Assembly: GCF_018131005.1 (NCBI RefSeq)
Contig: NZ_JAFCJK010000004.1
Span: 62,001 to 126,000, forward strand
Length of the DNA: 64,000 nucleotides
Reading direction: 5' to 3'
DNA from: Bradyrhizobium lablabi
GTDB taxonomy: Bacteria > Pseudomonadota > Alphaproteobacteria > Rhizobiales > Xanthobacteraceae
Shown here one piece after another: positions 9,281 to 18,986 of this stretch; positions within the stretch are counted from its first letter, which is position 1, and each line of letters opens with the position of its first letter. A model generated the notes under the pieces. It had not been told where the DNA came from, made no database searches, and saw only the letters and a program-made list of their open reading frames with translations. The translations under genes and the position numbers were made by a program.

Positions 9281-9769
9281 TCACTTTACCCGCCTGAGCG
9301 GCGGACGCTCTCCGTCCAACGATGCTTTCACGTGCGCGCGTGCGCGGGCAAGCCGGGACATCACGGTGCCGATCGGCACGCCCTGGATGTCGGCGACCTC
9401 GCGGTAGCTCATCCCCTCCAGCATCACCAAAAGCAGCACCGAGCGCTGCTCCTCCACCAGCGTCGACAGCGCGCGCTCGATGTCGCGTCCTTCCGCCTCG
9501 GTGCCGCTGGCATCGGCATTGTTGTCGAGCAGCGGCATGAATTGCGGCCGCCGCGCCAGCGAGCGGCGGCGGTTCTTGTTCAGATTGGTCAGGATCGTGT
9601 AGAGCCAGCTCCTGACATCACCGCCCAGGAACAGCCGCTCCGAGCGCAATGCGCGCACCAGCGTGTCCTGCACCAGATCGTCGGCGATGTCGGCGTCACG
9701 CGCGAGCGCGCGCGCGTAGCGGCGGAGCGCCGGAATCATGGCCTCGACACTTTGACGGAACGCGCTCAT
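9281..9769 (-). CDS. ECF-family RNA polymerase sigma factor
   Basis: The product is about 163 residues. Region 2 is visible as RRYARALARDADIADDLVQDTLVRAL and RSWLYTILTN (-10 recognition), and region 4 as VLLLVMLEGMSYREVADIQGVPIGTVMSRLARAR (a helix-turn-helix for the -35 element). There is no region 1 or 3, as expected for extracytoplasmic-function sigma factors. It is co-transcribed with the anti-sigma gene downstream. The ATG at 9769 is preferred to a GTG two codons earlier. No autoregulatory promoter could be identified with confidence in the upstream 300 bp. Confidence 0.92.
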   Translation of the reverse strand: MSAFRQSVEAMIPALRRYARALARDADIADDLVQDTLVRALRSERLFLGGDVRSWLYTILTNLNKNRRRSLARRPQFMPLLDNNADASGTEAEGRDIERALSTLVEEQRSVLLLVMLEGMSYREVADIQGVPIGTVMSRLARARAHVKASLDGERPPLRRVK

Positions 9770-10075
9770 GCACACGGTCTCTTGATCATCACCAACAGGC
9801 TTGGCGCAAGCGCCTTGCCAAACATAACACCCGGATTGCGCGACTATTCCGGTCGCGCGGATTTGCCGGACAGCGTTGACCAGCAGTGATTTGGGCTGTA
9901 CCCGGCCGGAGTGCTGGTGTACCTCCAGATCGAAAAATTGGAAGCGTGACCAAAAACCTCATGTCGCAGACGTCAACGACGCGAAATGCTCGAGGCGACT
10001 GAAATGCTTCCTTTCGACAAAACTTTTTTGGAGTGAAGGGCGTGCTCTCTATAAGGGACCTCCTCGATTAGTTCG
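9770..10075. other. Divergent intergenic region upstream of the sigma gene and the phosphatase gene
   Basis: About 300 bp. It should contain the sigma-operon promoter and the promoter for the histidine phosphatase. A stretch GGCAAGGCGCTTGCGCC with partial dyad symmetry (near 9800-9820) is the only structure noted. No gene is seen. Confidence 0.45.
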
Positions 10076-10675
10076 ATGCCCCTTCCCACCATCTACTACA
10101 TCCGCCACGGCGAGACCTCGTGGAATGCGGAAGGCAGGCTACAGGGCGTGCAGGACATCGGCCTGAACGAGCTGGGCCGCCGCCAGGCGGCTCATGCAGG
10201 CCGCGTCCTCGCCGACCTGCTCGCGCGCGACGGCTGCGACATGGCGGCGCTGTCGTTCGTCGCAAGCCCACTGATCCGGGCGCGCGCGACCATGGAGCTG
10301 GTTCGCGCCGAACTCGGCCTGCCGCAGGGCGACTATGCGCTCGACAGCCGCCTGCGCGAAATCGGCTACGGCGCGTGGGAAGGCTCGACGCTGGCGGAAG
10401 CGCAAGCAGCCGATCCCGCGCTCTACGCACGGCGCCAGACTGAGAAATGGACGGTGTCGGTGCCCGGTGGTGAAAGCTATGTCGACGTGCAGGTCCGAAT
10501 GACCGGCTGGTACCGCTCGGTGACCGCGGACACCGTCGCCGTCGCCCATGGCGGCACGGCGCGGGCGCTGATGGTGGCGCTCGGTTTCGAGACGCCGGCC
10601 TCAGCCGCAGACCTCTTCATCGAGCAGGGCGCAGTCTACGTATTCCGCGCCGGCGGGCTGACAAAATATAGTTAA
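10076..10675 (+). CDS. Histidine phosphatase (phosphoglycerate-mutase-like)
   Basis: The 199-residue protein opens with IYYIRHGETSWN, the RHG catalytic motif whose His is phosphorylated during turnover. The second half carries VAVAHGGTARAL, the other catalytic His. The acid residue fits EIGYGAWEG. Size and motifs match the cytosolic GpmB/CobC-like branch of the superfamily; the substrate (phosphosugar, phosphoglycerate or cobalamin precursor) cannot be told. It lies 127 bp ahead of aroC on the same strand and could share a transcript with it. Confidence 0.88.
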   Translation: MPLPTIYYIRHGETSWNAEGRLQGVQDIGLNELGRRQAAHAGRVLADLLARDGCDMAALSFVASPLIRARATMELVRAELGLPQGDYALDSRLREIGYGAWEGSTLAEAQAADPALYARRQTEKWTVSVPGGESYVDVQVRMTGWYRSVTADTVAVAHGGTARALMVALGFETPASAADLFIEQGAVYVFRAGGLTKYS

Positions 10676-10802
10676 GGGCGTCGGTCCCACACGATTCCGG
10701 GTCTGGTGCCCCGGACCATCCCGTAGTGACGCCGCAAGCCGTTTGACCGCGATGCCCCCGCGCGTTACGACAAGTCAGAATTGACTTACGCCCGGCAGGA
10801 AC

Positions 10803-11891
10803 ATGTCGTTCAACACCTTCGGCCATATGTTCCGCGTCACGACCTTTGGCGAGAGCCATGGGGTTGCGATCGGCTGCGTAGTCGATGGTTGTCCGCCCCT
10901 GATCCCGCTTACGGCAGAGGAGATCCAGCGGGACCTCGATCGCCGACGGCCGGGGCAGTCGCGCTTCACCACCCAGCGTCAGGAGCCGGACGTGGTGAAA
11001 ATCCTGTCGGGCGTGATGGCGCATCCGGAGACCGGCGCGCAGGTGACCACGGGCACACCGATTGCGCTTCTGATCGAGAACACTGACCAGCGCTCGAAAG
11101 ACTATTCCGAGATCAAGGACAAGTTTCGCCCGGGTCACGCCGACTTCACCTATGAGGCCAAGTACGGCCTACGCGACTATCGCGGCGGCGGCCGCTCGTC
11201 GGCGCGCGAGACGGCGACCCGCGTCGCGGCCGGCGCGATCGCCCGCAAGGTCTTGCCCGAGGTGAAGGTGCGCGGGGCGTTGGTGCAGATCGGCCCACAC
11301 AAGATCGACCGCGACAAATGGGATTGGGACGAGGTCGCGAACAACCCGTTCTTCTGCCCGGACAAGGACAAGGCCGCCGTCTTCGAGAGCTACCTCGACG
11401 GTATCAGAAAGAGCGGCTCCTCGATCGGCGCGGTGATCGAGGTTGTCGCCGAGGGCGTGCCTGCCGGGCTCGGTGCGCCTATCTATGGCAAGCTCGACAG
11501 TGACCTCGCGGCCGCGATGATGAGCATAAACGCGGTGAAGGGCGTCGAGATCGGCGCGGGCTTCGCCGCGGCCGAACTTTCCGGCGAACAGAACGCGGAC
11601 GAGATGCGCGCCGGCAACAACGGCACTCGCTTCCTCTCCAACAATGCGGGCGGCGTTCTGGGCGGCATCTCGACCGGGCAGCCGGTTGTGGTGCGCTTCG
11701 CGGTCAAGCCGACCTCGTCAATTCTGACGCCGCGCCGCACCGTTGACCGCGCGGGCACCGACACCGACATCCTGACCAAGGGGCGGCACGACCCCTGCGT
11801 CGGCATCCGCGCGGTCCCGGTCGGGGAGGCGATGATGGCCTGCGTGCTGGCGGATCATTTTCTGCGCGATCGCGGGCAGATCGGGCGCTGA
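10803..11891 (+). CDS. aroC: Chorismate synthase
   Basis: The 362-residue protein is full length for AroC. Signatures include [17 protein letters not shown] at the N terminus, the segment [21 protein letters not shown], and the C-terminal [18 protein letters not shown]. It converts 5-enolpyruvylshikimate-3-phosphate to chorismate with reduced FMN, the last common step of aromatic amino acid, folate and quinone synthesis. The ATG at 10803 is preceded by GGCAGGAAC. Context (phosphatase before, adenylate cyclase after) gives no further functional link. Confidence 0.97.
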   Translation: MSFNTFGHMFRVTTFGESHGVAIGCVVDGCPPLIPLTAEEIQRDLDRRRPGQSRFTTQRQEPDVVKILSGVMAHPETGAQVTTGTPIALLIENTDQRSKDYSEIKDKFRPGHADFTYEAKYGLRDYRGGGRSSARETATRVAAGAIARKVLPEVKVRGALVQIGPHKIDRDKWDWDEVANNPFFCPDKDKAAVFESYLDGIRKSGSSIGAVIEVVAEGVPAGLGAPIYGKLDSDLAAAMMSINAVKGVEIGAGFAAAELSGEQNADEMRAGNNGTRFLSNNAGGVLGGISTGQPVVVRFAVKPTSSILTPRRTVDRAGTDTDILTKGRHDPCVGIRAVPVGEAMMACVLADHFLRDRGQIGR

Positions 11892-11942
11892 CCCCTATAT
11901 AGTGGTGGTTGCCAGATCGGGTCCTTCGCCTGGGGTGCGGCC

Positions 11943-13130
11943 ATGAACGCGGCGGATTTTCAGGAGATCAACGAGTGGCTGATCGGCGGCGCTCGGTCGG
12001 CTCCCACGCCCTCGCAGATGATGTCGGAATGCTGCGAACGCCTGGTGCGGGCTGGTCTGCCGCTGTGGCGCGTCGGAGTCTTCGTGCGTACGCTGCATCC
12101 CGAGATTTTCGGCCGCAACTTCATCTGGAAGCCCGGAGCCGAGGTAGAACTGGGCACCGTCGATTTCGACATCCAGAACTCCCCCGAATTTTCGGCCAGC
12201 CCGCTCGCGATCGTCTTCAGGCAGGGACTTGAAGTGAGGGCGCGGATCGATGACCCGGCAAGCACACGTTTTCCGATCGTTGAGGACCTGCGCGCGGAAG
12301 GCATTACAGACTATGTCGCCCTGCCGCTTGTCTACACCGACGGCTTCATCAATGCGTCGAGCTGGACCACCAAGCAACCGGGCGGCTTTACCGACCAGCA
12401 ATTGAGCGCGCTCCGGTCGATCGCGGTTCCGCTGGCGCGCTATATCGAAATCGTCACCCTGCGCCGCACCGCCTCGCTTCTGCTGGACACCTATGTCGGC
12501 AACCGCGCCGGCGAGCGCATTCTAGGCGGCCAGATCAGGCGTGGTCACACCGATACGATGAACGCCGCGATCTGGTTGTCGGATCTGCGCGGCTTCACCG
12601 CCCTGTCAGACCGGCTGCCGCCCGAGACCGTGGTTGATATCCTCAACCAGTATTTCGATTGTCAGGTCGCCTCGATCCTCGCGCATGGCGGCGAAGTGTT
12701 GAAATACATGGGTGACGGACTGCTCGCAGTGTTTCCGATCGACGAATATGTCGATGACGCGCCCAACGTCTGCTCGAATGTGCTGGAGGCCGCGCGCGAA
12801 TCCCGCGAGGCGGTCACGGCGCTGCAAGTGCCGGTCGGCGAGAGCACCGAGCGCTTTCGCTTCGGGGTCGCGCTGCATGTCGGACGCATCCTCTACGGCA
12901 ATATCGGCGGCGGCAACCGGCTCGACTTCACCTGTATCGGCCCCGCCGTCAATCTCGCCGCGCGGCTGGAAAAGATCGCGAGCCGTCTCGGCCGCACGGT
13001 GGTGGCGTCCGAGGGCTTCGCCGGCATCTGCCGCGGCAGCTGGAGCGATCTCGGCGAGTTTCCGGTCGCGGGCTTCTCGAAGGCCGCACGTGTCTACGGC
13101 CTGTTCGATGAGACGCCGGTCGAGGTGTGA
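11943..13130 (+). CDS. Class III adenylate cyclase with N-terminal sensory region
   Basis: The 395-residue protein has an N-terminal region of about 195 residues that looks GAF-like, then a class III cyclase domain (about 200-375). Metal-binding aspartates are present in LSDLRGFTALSD and YMGDGLLAVF. The Lys of EVLKYMGDG and the Asp of RLDFTCIGPAVNLAARLE are the adenine-selecting pair, and the Asn and Arg of VNLAARLE are the transition-state residues. I therefore predict an active ATP-to-cAMP cyclase. No transmembrane segment is seen. The signal sensed by the N-terminal part is unknown. Confidence 0.92.
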   Translation: MNAADFQEINEWLIGGARSAPTPSQMMSECCERLVRAGLPLWRVGVFVRTLHPEIFGRNFIWKPGAEVELGTVDFDIQNSPEFSASPLAIVFRQGLEVRARIDDPASTRFPIVEDLRAEGITDYVALPLVYTDGFINASSWTTKQPGGFTDQQLSALRSIAVPLARYIEIVTLRRTASLLLDTYVGNRAGERILGGQIRRGHTDTMNAAIWLSDLRGFTALSDRLPPETVVDILNQYFDCQVASILAHGGEVLKYMGDGLLAVFPIDEYVDDAPNVCSNVLEAARESREAVTALQVPVGESTERFRFGVALHVGRILYGNIGGGNRLDFTCIGPAVNLAARLEKIASRLGRTVVASEGFAGICRGSWSDLGEFPVAGFSKAARVYGLFDETPVEV

Positions 13131-13148
13131 GCAGCAGCGGGATGCTTA

Positions 13149-13335
13149 GAGCATGATCCGGAAGAGAGAAGTGTGTCACGGTTTTCCCTCGCGACTAACG
13201 CGAAGCGTTTGCGCGGAAATCATGCTCAAACTATAGCGCTTTCAAGCGAAGTGGATGCCGGTTCGCGTGAAGAAAACGCGTCAAAACAAGAATCTAGAGC
13301 GTCCGTTCTGATTCGATCAGAACCGATAAGGCTCT
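13149..13335. repeat. Bradyrhizobium-type intergenic repeat pair
   Basis: The left part is an imperfect inverted repeat beginning GAGCATGATCCGGAA (13149) and ending AAATCATGCTC (13227). A second element follows: the text ATAGCGCTTTCAAGCGAAGT to about 13290, then AGAGCGTCCGTTCTGATTCG to 13335. Both are of a kind that recurs between genes in this bacterial group. A related copy of the first is at 21683-21732. No function is known; they may be processed mRNA hairpins or non-autonomous mobile units. Confidence 0.7.
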
Positions 13336-13343
13336 AGAAGAGA

Positions 13344-14558
13344 TCACAAGCCTTCCGGCTTGATGCGTCGACCGCTGATCGCAAGCAGCCCTGCGAACGA
13401 CACCAGCGTGAAGGCAAAGCCCGCGAGAAAGGTGCCAGCCGGCCCGTAGGCGTCCCAAAGCGCGCCGGCGATGATGCTCGCGCCAAGCATGGCGATCCCC
13501 GTCAACAGGTTGAAATACCCGTACGCGGTGCCGCGTAGCGCCGGCGGTGACGTGTCGGCTACGAGCGCGGCGAACAGGCCCTGGGTGAATCCCATATGCA
13601 GCCCCCACAGCGAGACGCCGAGCACCAAGCCTCCGAGGCTCGGCAACAGCGCGAGCGCGAGGTCGGCACCTGCGAGGAACAACAGGCCGAACGCCAGCAG
13701 TCCGGTTCGGTTGATGCGGTCGGACAGGGCTCCGGCGGGGTAGGCCGACAACGCGTAGACGACGTTCATCAGCACCAGCACCGCGGGGACCCACATCGCA
13801 TTGAGACCGACATTCTGCGCCCGCAGAATCAGGAATGCTTCGCTGAAGCGCGCCAGCGTGAACACGACGCCGACGCCGACGACGCGCCAGTATGCCGGCC
13901 CAAGCCGTCGAAGCGCGGCCATATTCAACGGATTCTGCGCTATGCGCCGCTCCGTCTGCGTCGCGGGTTCGTGGACCGCAAGGACGATGAGTGCCAGCGA
14001 CAGGAACGCCGGCAGCACCGCAGCCCAGAATACCATCCTGAAGTTGTCCAACGTCCACCACATCAGGCCAATCGCGAGCAGGGGACCGAGGAAAGCGCCG
14101 ACGGTGTCGAGCGATTGGCGAAGCCCGAAACTTGCCCCGCGCAGCTCCGGCGGGGCGACGTCGGCAATCAGCGCATCGCGTGGCGCGCCGCGAATTCCCT
14201 TGCCGATGCGATCGATGAAGCGGGCCGCGACCAGCCATTCCACGCTCGGCGCCAGCGGAAACATAGGCTTGGTGGCAGCGGCCAGGCCGTATCCGATCGC
14301 CGCCAGCAGCTTCCGCCGGCCGAGCCAATCAGACAGCGCGCCCGAGAAGATCTTGGTGATGGAGGCCGTCGCTTCTGCAACGCCCTCGATAAAGCCCACC
14401 GCTACCGCCGAACTACCCAGAACGGTGACGAGATAGATCGGAAGCAGGGCATGGATCATCTCGGATGAGATGTCCATGAGCAGGGAGACGAAGCCGAGCA
14501 CCCAGACGGTCCTCGGGAGCCGGGTCGGCGAGGGGCTCAGCTTGTCTGTCGTCGTCAC
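13344..14558 (-). CDS. MFS transporter
   Basis: The protein is about 404 residues with twelve predicted membrane helices. The MFS motif A equivalent between helices 2 and 3 reads GALSDWLGRRKLLA, and a matching GALSDRINRTGLLA lies between helices 8 and 9. The conserved segment RFIDRIGKGIRGAPRDALIAD places it in a branch often annotated as a putative drug or sugar-phosphate exporter; the substrate is unknown. I start it at the GTG at 14558. The longest frame would begin at 14687 inside clpS and its first 43 residues look non-coding. Confidence 0.88.
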   Translation of the reverse strand: MTTTDKLSPSPTRLPRTVWVLGFVSLLMDISSEMIHALLPIYLVTVLGSSAVAVGFIEGVAEATASITKIFSGALSDWLGRRKLLAAIGYGLAAATKPMFPLAPSVEWLVAARFIDRIGKGIRGAPRDALIADVAPPELRGASFGLRQSLDTVGAFLGPLLAIGLMWWTLDNFRMVFWAAVLPAFLSLALIVLAVHEPATQTERRIAQNPLNMAALRRLGPAYWRVVGVGVVFTLARFSEAFLILRAQNVGLNAMWVPAVLVLMNVVYALSAYPAGALSDRINRTGLLAFGLLFLAGADLALALLPSLGGLVLGVSLWGLHMGFTQGLFAALVADTSPPALRGTAYGYFNLLTGIAMLGASIIAGALWDAYGPAGTFLAGFAFTLVSFAGLLAISGRRIKPEGL

Positions 14559-14580
14559 GTCGCAAACCGCCGTCGACGCC

Positions 14581-14886
14581 TTACTCTTCCGGTTCGGTGG
14601 TGAACAGGAGCGGATAGCCCTTGGCGCGACCGGCGTCGGTGGCGCGCGTTGCCTTGGTCTCGGCAACGTCCTTGGTGAAGACCGCAACGACGCAGACGCC
14701 GCGCTGATGCGCAGTCAGCATGACCTTGTAGGCCTGGTCGTCGGTCATGCGGAATTCGGCCTTGAGTACGGTCACGACGAATTCGCGCGGTGTATAGTCG
14801 TCGTTGACGAGGATCACCTTGTGCAGGCGCGGCCGCTCGACCTTGGTCTTCACCCTGGTTTTCGGCTTGACGACGGTATCGGGCAT
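14581..14886 (-). CDS. clpS: ATP-dependent Clp protease adaptor ClpS
   Basis: The 101-residue protein has the ClpS core: LHKVILVNDDYTPREFVV, then AYKVMLTAHQRGVCVVAVFTKDVAE, with the binding-pocket residues for N-degron side chains in the NDD/YTPREFV and MLTAH segments. It delivers N-end-rule substrates to ClpAP. clpA usually follows ClpS in this group; here the next gene on the strand is an MFS transporter 22 nt downstream, so clpA is not adjacent on this side. Length and sequence are ordinary. Confidence 0.96.
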   Translation of the reverse strand: MPDTVVKPKTRVKTKVERPRLHKVILVNDDYTPREFVVTVLKAEFRMTDDQAYKVMLTAHQRGVCVVAVFTKDVAETKATRATDAGRAKGYPLLFTTEPEE

Positions 14887-15087
14887 CGCCCGCCACCTCT
14901 CTCACATTTGACCTCCGTAAAGATACTGCCTTCCAGCCATCGTTGGAACTGGCCGATTTGCACGGGCTCATTGCGGCAGCAACGCGGCGCGCGTCACCTA
15001 ACCTGAATGTGAAGGATGCATGATGTTGGCTCTTTGCGAAGGCCGATTTGCATGTCACGATAATGCTCACTCGACGGGAGGGCCACG

Positions 15088-15960
15088 ATGCGTTGGTATG
15101 TCTCGATCGGAGCTGTACTTGTCGCGGGCGTGCTCGCCGGCGGCGATGTGGCTGGTTTTGCCGCGCCGGGCGTGACCGGACCAGGTCCGGGGAACAAAGC
15201 CAGCCGTCAATTGGCAGAGAAGGAATCCGCAGCAAGCGTCGATGTCGAACTGATCCTCGCGGTCGATGTATCCTATTCGATGGACCTGGACGAACTCGCG
15301 ATCCAGCGCGAGGGCTACGCTCAGGCGATCGTCTCCAAGGAGTTTCTGCAGGCCCTGAAGGCCGGCCCTAACGGCAAGATCTCGGTGACCTATTTCGAGT
15401 GGGCCGCCTCTACCGACCAGAAGATAATCATTCCGTGGCGCGTGATCGACGGGCCGGAATCCGCCGACGCGGTCGCCGCCGAAATCATGAAGACGCCGAT
15501 CCGCCGCGCCTCGCGGACCTCGATCTCGGGCGCGATCTATTTCGCAATGCCGCTGTTCGACGAGAACCCGCATCGCGGCTTGCGGCGCGTGATCGACATT
15601 TCCGGCGACGGTCCCAACAACAACGGCTTGCCGATCCTCGCTGCGCGCGATGCCGCGCTTGAGAAGGGTATCGTCATCAACGGCCTGCCGATCATGGTGA
15701 AGGAGCCGTCCTACTCGACGATGGATATCGACAATCTCGATTATTACTACGAGGACTGCGTGATCGGCGGACCGGGTTCCTTCGTGGTGACGATCAAGGA
15801 CCGCGACAAGTTCAAGGAGGCGATCCGAACGAAGCTCCTGATGGAAGTTGCCGGGCGGGTGCCGGAACCGCGCTTCGTGCCGGTCGCCGAGAAAGAGAAA
15901 GAGCCGCGCGTCAACTGCATGATCGGCGAGAAAATCTGGCAGGACCGCTGGGGCAGATGA
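15088..15960 (+). CDS. DUF1194 (VWA-like) exported protein
   Basis: The 290-residue protein has an N-terminal signal peptide (hydrophobic to about residue 25). The DUF1194 domain follows with a MIDAS-like metal site DVSYSMDLDE near residue 57. The conserved segments RRVIDISGDGPNNNG and YYYEDCVIGGPGSFV are hallmarks of the family. It is predicted to be periplasmic or surface located and to bind a ligand through a metal ion as VWA domains do. The start at 15088 is preceded by GGGAGGGCCACG. The function is not established. Confidence 0.88.
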   Translation: MRWYVSIGAVLVAGVLAGGDVAGFAAPGVTGPGPGNKASRQLAEKESAASVDVELILAVDVSYSMDLDELAIQREGYAQAIVSKEFLQALKAGPNGKISVTYFEWAASTDQKIIIPWRVIDGPESADAVAAEIMKTPIRRASRTSISGAIYFAMPLFDENPHRGLRRVIDISGDGPNNNGLPILAARDAALEKGIVINGLPIMVKEPSYSTMDIDNLDYYYEDCVIGGPGSFVVTIKDRDKFKEAIRTKLLMEVAGRVPEPRFVPVAEKEKEPRVNCMIGEKIWQDRWGR

Positions 15961-15966
15961 GGGGCG

Positions 15967-16415
15967 TCATAGCGATGCTGCAATATCTGCGATCGATCTG
16001 AACAGAACCAACGGATATCTTTTGAAGGAATGAACCCGCGCCGCTTCCAGAAAGCAGCAGCGCCGTCGTCGACCGCGTTGACGATCAATGCGCGGCCTTC
16101 GATCAGGCTCGCCGCAGTGACACAGCGTTCCAGCGCGTGCTTGAGCAGACCCGTACCAACTCCCTTGCCAGCCCAATTCACGTCAGTCGCAAGTTGCCCC
16201 AACAGCAGACAGGGCACGGGATCAGGCGGTTGTCCGGTCCGGATGGATCGCGGCAGTCGTGTTGGGACAATCGCTGTCGGGGCGAAACCGTAGTAGCCGA
16301 TCACCCGGTTGGCTTCGTGGGCCACCAGGACGGACGGCTGTGAAGCCCTTTTCCTGATTTGAAAGCGCGCGGGTCTTGAGCCAGCGGTCAAGTGATTTTG
16401 CAATACGGGCAGGCT
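15967..16415 (-). pseudogene. GNAT acetyltransferase remnant, two frameshifts and lost N terminus
   Basis: Three segments in shifted frames together make a toxin-like GNAT acetyltransferase: SLDRWLKTRALSNQEKGFTAV; then VLVAHEANRVIGYYGFAP ... LLLGQLATDVNWAGKGVGTGLL ... ALIVNAVDDGAAAFWKRRGF; then PLVLFRSIADIAASL and a stop at 15967. The first break coincides with a tandem 4-nt duplication (GGAC GGAC at 16328-16335). The second is a 1-nt deletion near 16016 that breaks a KDDP motif. About 20 N-terminal residues that normally precede DRWLK are missing, ending at the stop of the methyltransferase gene. No toxin-antitoxin partner is visible. Confidence 0.8.
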
Positions 16416-17654
16416 TCAGCGCGAAAACCGCGCCACCAGCTCGACATGCGGGGTGTGGCGAAACTGATCGACCGGCGTGACGCCCTCGATCCGATAGCCG
16501 CTCTCGATCAGGATATTCGCATCGCGCGCAAACGTCGCCGCGTTGCAGGAGACCGCGACGACGGTCGCCACTCTGCTCGCTGCAAGCTGCGTCACTTGCG
16601 CCTGCGCGCCCTGCCGCGGCGGATCGAACACGACAGCGTCATAGTCACGCAATTCCTGCGGCACCAGCGGCCGGCGAAACAGGTCGCGTGCCTCGGCCTT
16701 GATCGGCTTCAGCCCCTTGGTTGCGGTCGCAGCCTTCTGCAGGGACGTCACGGCGCCGGCGTCGCTGTCGAACGCGGTCACCCGCGCGCTCGTGGCGAGT
16801 CGCAGCGCGAAAGGCCCGACGCCGCAGAACAGGTCGGCAATGTGCTTGGCGCGCTTGCAGTGCCCCTGCACCAGCGCGGCCAGTGTCGCCTCGCCGGCCG
16901 CTGTCGCCTGCAGGAATGAGCCCGGTGGCAGCGGGACCTGCGCGGCGCCGATCGTGACGGTCGGGGCGTTGCGCATCAGCACGAGCTCGCCATGGCGGGT
17001 CAGCCGCGCCAGCCGATGCTTTTCCGCGACGCGCGACAGCGTCGCGACGGTCGCCGCCGGGACGGATCCCGAGCCGCGGACATCGACATCGAGGCCGTTG
17101 CCGGTGGCGGTGATCTGGATGTCGAGCGGCTTGTTGGTTGGCTTCAGCGCCTCGGCGACCGCGCGAGCGGCGTCGAGCGCGCCGCACATCGCTGGGTCGA
17201 GGATCGGGCAATCGGCGATCGCGACGATCGCGTGGCTGCCGGCGGCGGCAAAGCCCACGCGCAATTCGCCGTCGGCGCCGCGGCGGGCATGGACGGTGAC
17301 GCGCCGCCGGCCCGCGCCATGAGCGTCGACGAGATCGGCGACGTTGCAGGTGATGCCGGCCTGCGCCAGCGTGTCGACGACGATCCGCCGCTTCCACGCA
17401 CGATAGGCATCGGCGTGCCAGTGCTGGATGGCGCAGCCGCCGCATTGTCCGAAATAGTCGCAGAATGGCGGGATCCGCTCGGGGCTCGGCTGCGCGACGC
17501 GAAGGAGGCGCGCCCGCTCCGGATCGCCATCGGCGGTATCGATTTCGACGATTTCACCGGCCAGCGCATAGGGCACGTAGATCGACCTTGGGCCGTCGAT
17601 GGCAACACCGTCACCGCGATGGCCGACGTGATCGATGGTGACTGTTTCAGCCAC
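16416..17654 (-). CDS. TrmA/RlmD-type class I RNA (uracil-C5) methyltransferase
   Basis: The 412-residue protein begins with a TRAM-like domain, then an iron-sulfur cysteine cluster [16 protein letters not shown] (about 62-80). The SAM-binding motif reads [13 protein letters not shown] (about 270), and the catalytic Cys lies in [14 protein letters not shown]. This is the family of 23S rRNA m5U1939/m5U747 and tRNA m5U54 enzymes; which site is modified cannot be told, so no symbol is given. The start is a GTG at 17654 that overlaps the end of tlyA by 8 nt (GTGGCTGA), indicating translational coupling. Confidence 0.92.
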   Translation of the reverse strand: MAETVTIDHVGHRGDGVAIDGPRSIYVPYALAGEIVEIDTADGDPERARLLRVAQPSPERIPPFCDYFGQCGGCAIQHWHADAYRAWKRRIVVDTLAQAGITCNVADLVDAHGAGRRRVTVHARRGADGELRVGFAAAGSHAIVAIADCPILDPAMCGALDAARAVAEALKPTNKPLDIQITATGNGLDVDVRGSGSVPAATVATLSRVAEKHRLARLTRHGELVLMRNAPTVTIGAAQVPLPPGSFLQATAAGEATLAALVQGHCKRAKHIADLFCGVGPFALRLATSARVTAFDSDAGAVTSLQKAATATKGLKPIKAEARDLFRRPLVPQELRDYDAVVFDPPRQGAQAQVTQLAASRVATVVAVSCNAATFARDANILIESGYRIEGVTPVDQFRHTPHVELVARFSR

Positions 17655-18399
17655 GTCGCGCGCCGATGAAGAATTCGATATTGCCGTCGCCGCCGGTGAT
17701 CGGCGACGGAAATACCTGGATCTCAGTGCAGCCGAGCGAGGCTGCGAACGCGGCGATGTCGTCGCAGATTTCCTGGTGCACCATCGCGTTGCGGATGATG
17801 CCGCGCTTGGAATGCTTGCGCTGCGCCTCGAATTGCGGCTTGACCAGCGCGAGCAGATGCATCGGCGCCGCCGCGAGCGACAGCGCCACCGGCAGCACCG
17901 CCTTCAGCGAGATGAAGCTGACGTCGATCACGACGACGTCGGGCCGCGCCGGCAGGCGCTTGCTTTCAAAACTCCTGATGTCGGTCGCCTCCATCGAGAC
18001 GATTTTCGGATGTCCATGCAGCGAGGGATGCAACTGGCCATGGCCGACGTCGATGGCGAAGACCAGGCTCGCGCCGTTGGCGAGCAGCACTTCAGTGAAG
18101 CCGCCGGTGGAGGCGCCGACGTCGAGGCAAACATGATCCTCGATCTCGATCGGATAGTGCTCCAGCGCGCCCGCGAGCTTGACGCCGCCTCGCGAGACAT
18201 AGGGATGGGCGGGCTCGGCGGCGAGCGAGGCGTCGGGCGCGACGATCTCGGACGCCTTCAAGACCCGCCTGCCTTCGGCGATAACGAGGCCCGCGTCGAT
18301 TGCCGCGCGCGCCCGCGCCCGGCTTTCGAACAGGCCGCGCTCGACCAGCAGCACGTCGATGCGCTTGCCGGGCGGCTCGCTGTCGCGCCTGCCGATCAA
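17647..18399 (-). CDS. tlyA: TlyA-family rRNA 2'-O-methyltransferase
   Basis: The 250-residue protein has an N-terminal S4 RNA-binding domain ([25 protein letters not shown]), the linker [16 protein letters not shown], and an FtsJ/RrmJ-like methyltransferase fold with [16 protein letters not shown] as the SAM motif. In mycobacteria TlyA makes 2'-O-methylcytidines in both rRNAs; older annotation as hemolysin is probably misleading. The start is a TTG at 18399 that overlaps the stop of the upstream gene (TTGA). It is followed by the TrmA-type gene with another overlap, so three genes are tightly coupled. Confidence 0.93.
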   Translation of the reverse strand: MIGRRDSEPPGKRIDVLLVERGLFESRARARAAIDAGLVIAEGRRVLKASEIVAPDASLAAEPAHPYVSRGGVKLAGALEHYPIEIEDHVCLDVGASTGGFTEVLLANGASLVFAIDVGHGQLHPSLHGHPKIVSMEATDIRSFESKRLPARPDVVVIDVSFISLKAVLPVALSLAAAPMHLLALVKPQFEAQRKHSKRGIIRNAMVHQEICDDIAAFAASLGCTEIQVFPSPITGGDGNIEFFIGARRG

Positions 18400-18953
18400 A
18401 TTAAGCCCGCGTGCCTGGCGGCGACCCGGACACAGGCTTCAAAAGAGGCGAGATCGCGCCAGATGTCTTCCGGCGCTTGTCGCGGCGTCACCAGCGGGCT
18501 GCCGTGCAGCTCGAGCGCGTGCATCATCATCAGATTGTCGGGCAATCCGAACTCTTCCACCATCATTCCCTCCGCATCGATCAAGCGGCCGTCGGGCGCC
18601 GCCGCCACCTGGTGCAGCCGTGCCACGCGATTGGCGTAGGACGCGGGATCGTTGCTGTAGGCGAGGCACAGCTTGCCGCGCCCGGCCATGTAGCCGAGTT
18701 CGTAGACTGTGCCTGCGTCGGCACTGGGGCCGCGAAACGGCGTCAAATTGGCGATGATGGCGTCCGCGGACTCCATCATCGTTTCGTTGCTCCTGAAGAT
18801 GGTGCGGGACGCGTGGGCGGCCGCCGGGTTCACGGCATTGTCAAGCGGATAGAGTCCCGTGAGCCCGTGCAGCGCGCAGATCTCGGCCTTGCGGCGGCCA
18901 ATCTCGACGGCATCCGGCAGGAACACGTCGGGGCCGGCCAGGTAGATCAGCAT
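18396..18953 (-). CDS. Nucleoside 2-deoxyribosyltransferase family protein
   Basis: The 185-residue protein starts MLIYLAGPDVFLPDA, the typical N-terminal strand and loop of the family. Later it has DAIIANLTPFRGPSADAGTVYELGYMAGRGK, which holds the substrate-binding Asp/Asn and the catalytic Glu region. Members exchange or hydrolyse deoxyribonucleosides, and the role in this operon may be nucleotide clean-up; I infer this only from family. It sits between dxs and tlyA on the same strand, 34 nt after dxs and overlapping tlyA by 4 nt. Confidence 0.87.
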   Translation of the reverse strand: MLIYLAGPDVFLPDAVEIGRRKAEICALHGLTGLYPLDNAVNPAAAHASRTIFRSNETMMESADAIIANLTPFRGPSADAGTVYELGYMAGRGKLCLAYSNDPASYANRVARLHQVAAAPDGRLIDAEGMMVEEFGLPDNLMMMHALELHGSPLVTPRQAPEDIWRDLASFEACVRVAARHAGLI

Positions 18954-18986
18954 GAACTTGCCGGCGCTTGCGCACCGCCCGGGCGG

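Noticed and set aside
13294..14328. 344-codon minus-strand frame in the MFS transporter region
   Set aside because: It is another frame of the same strand as the transporter, Arg-rich and without helices.
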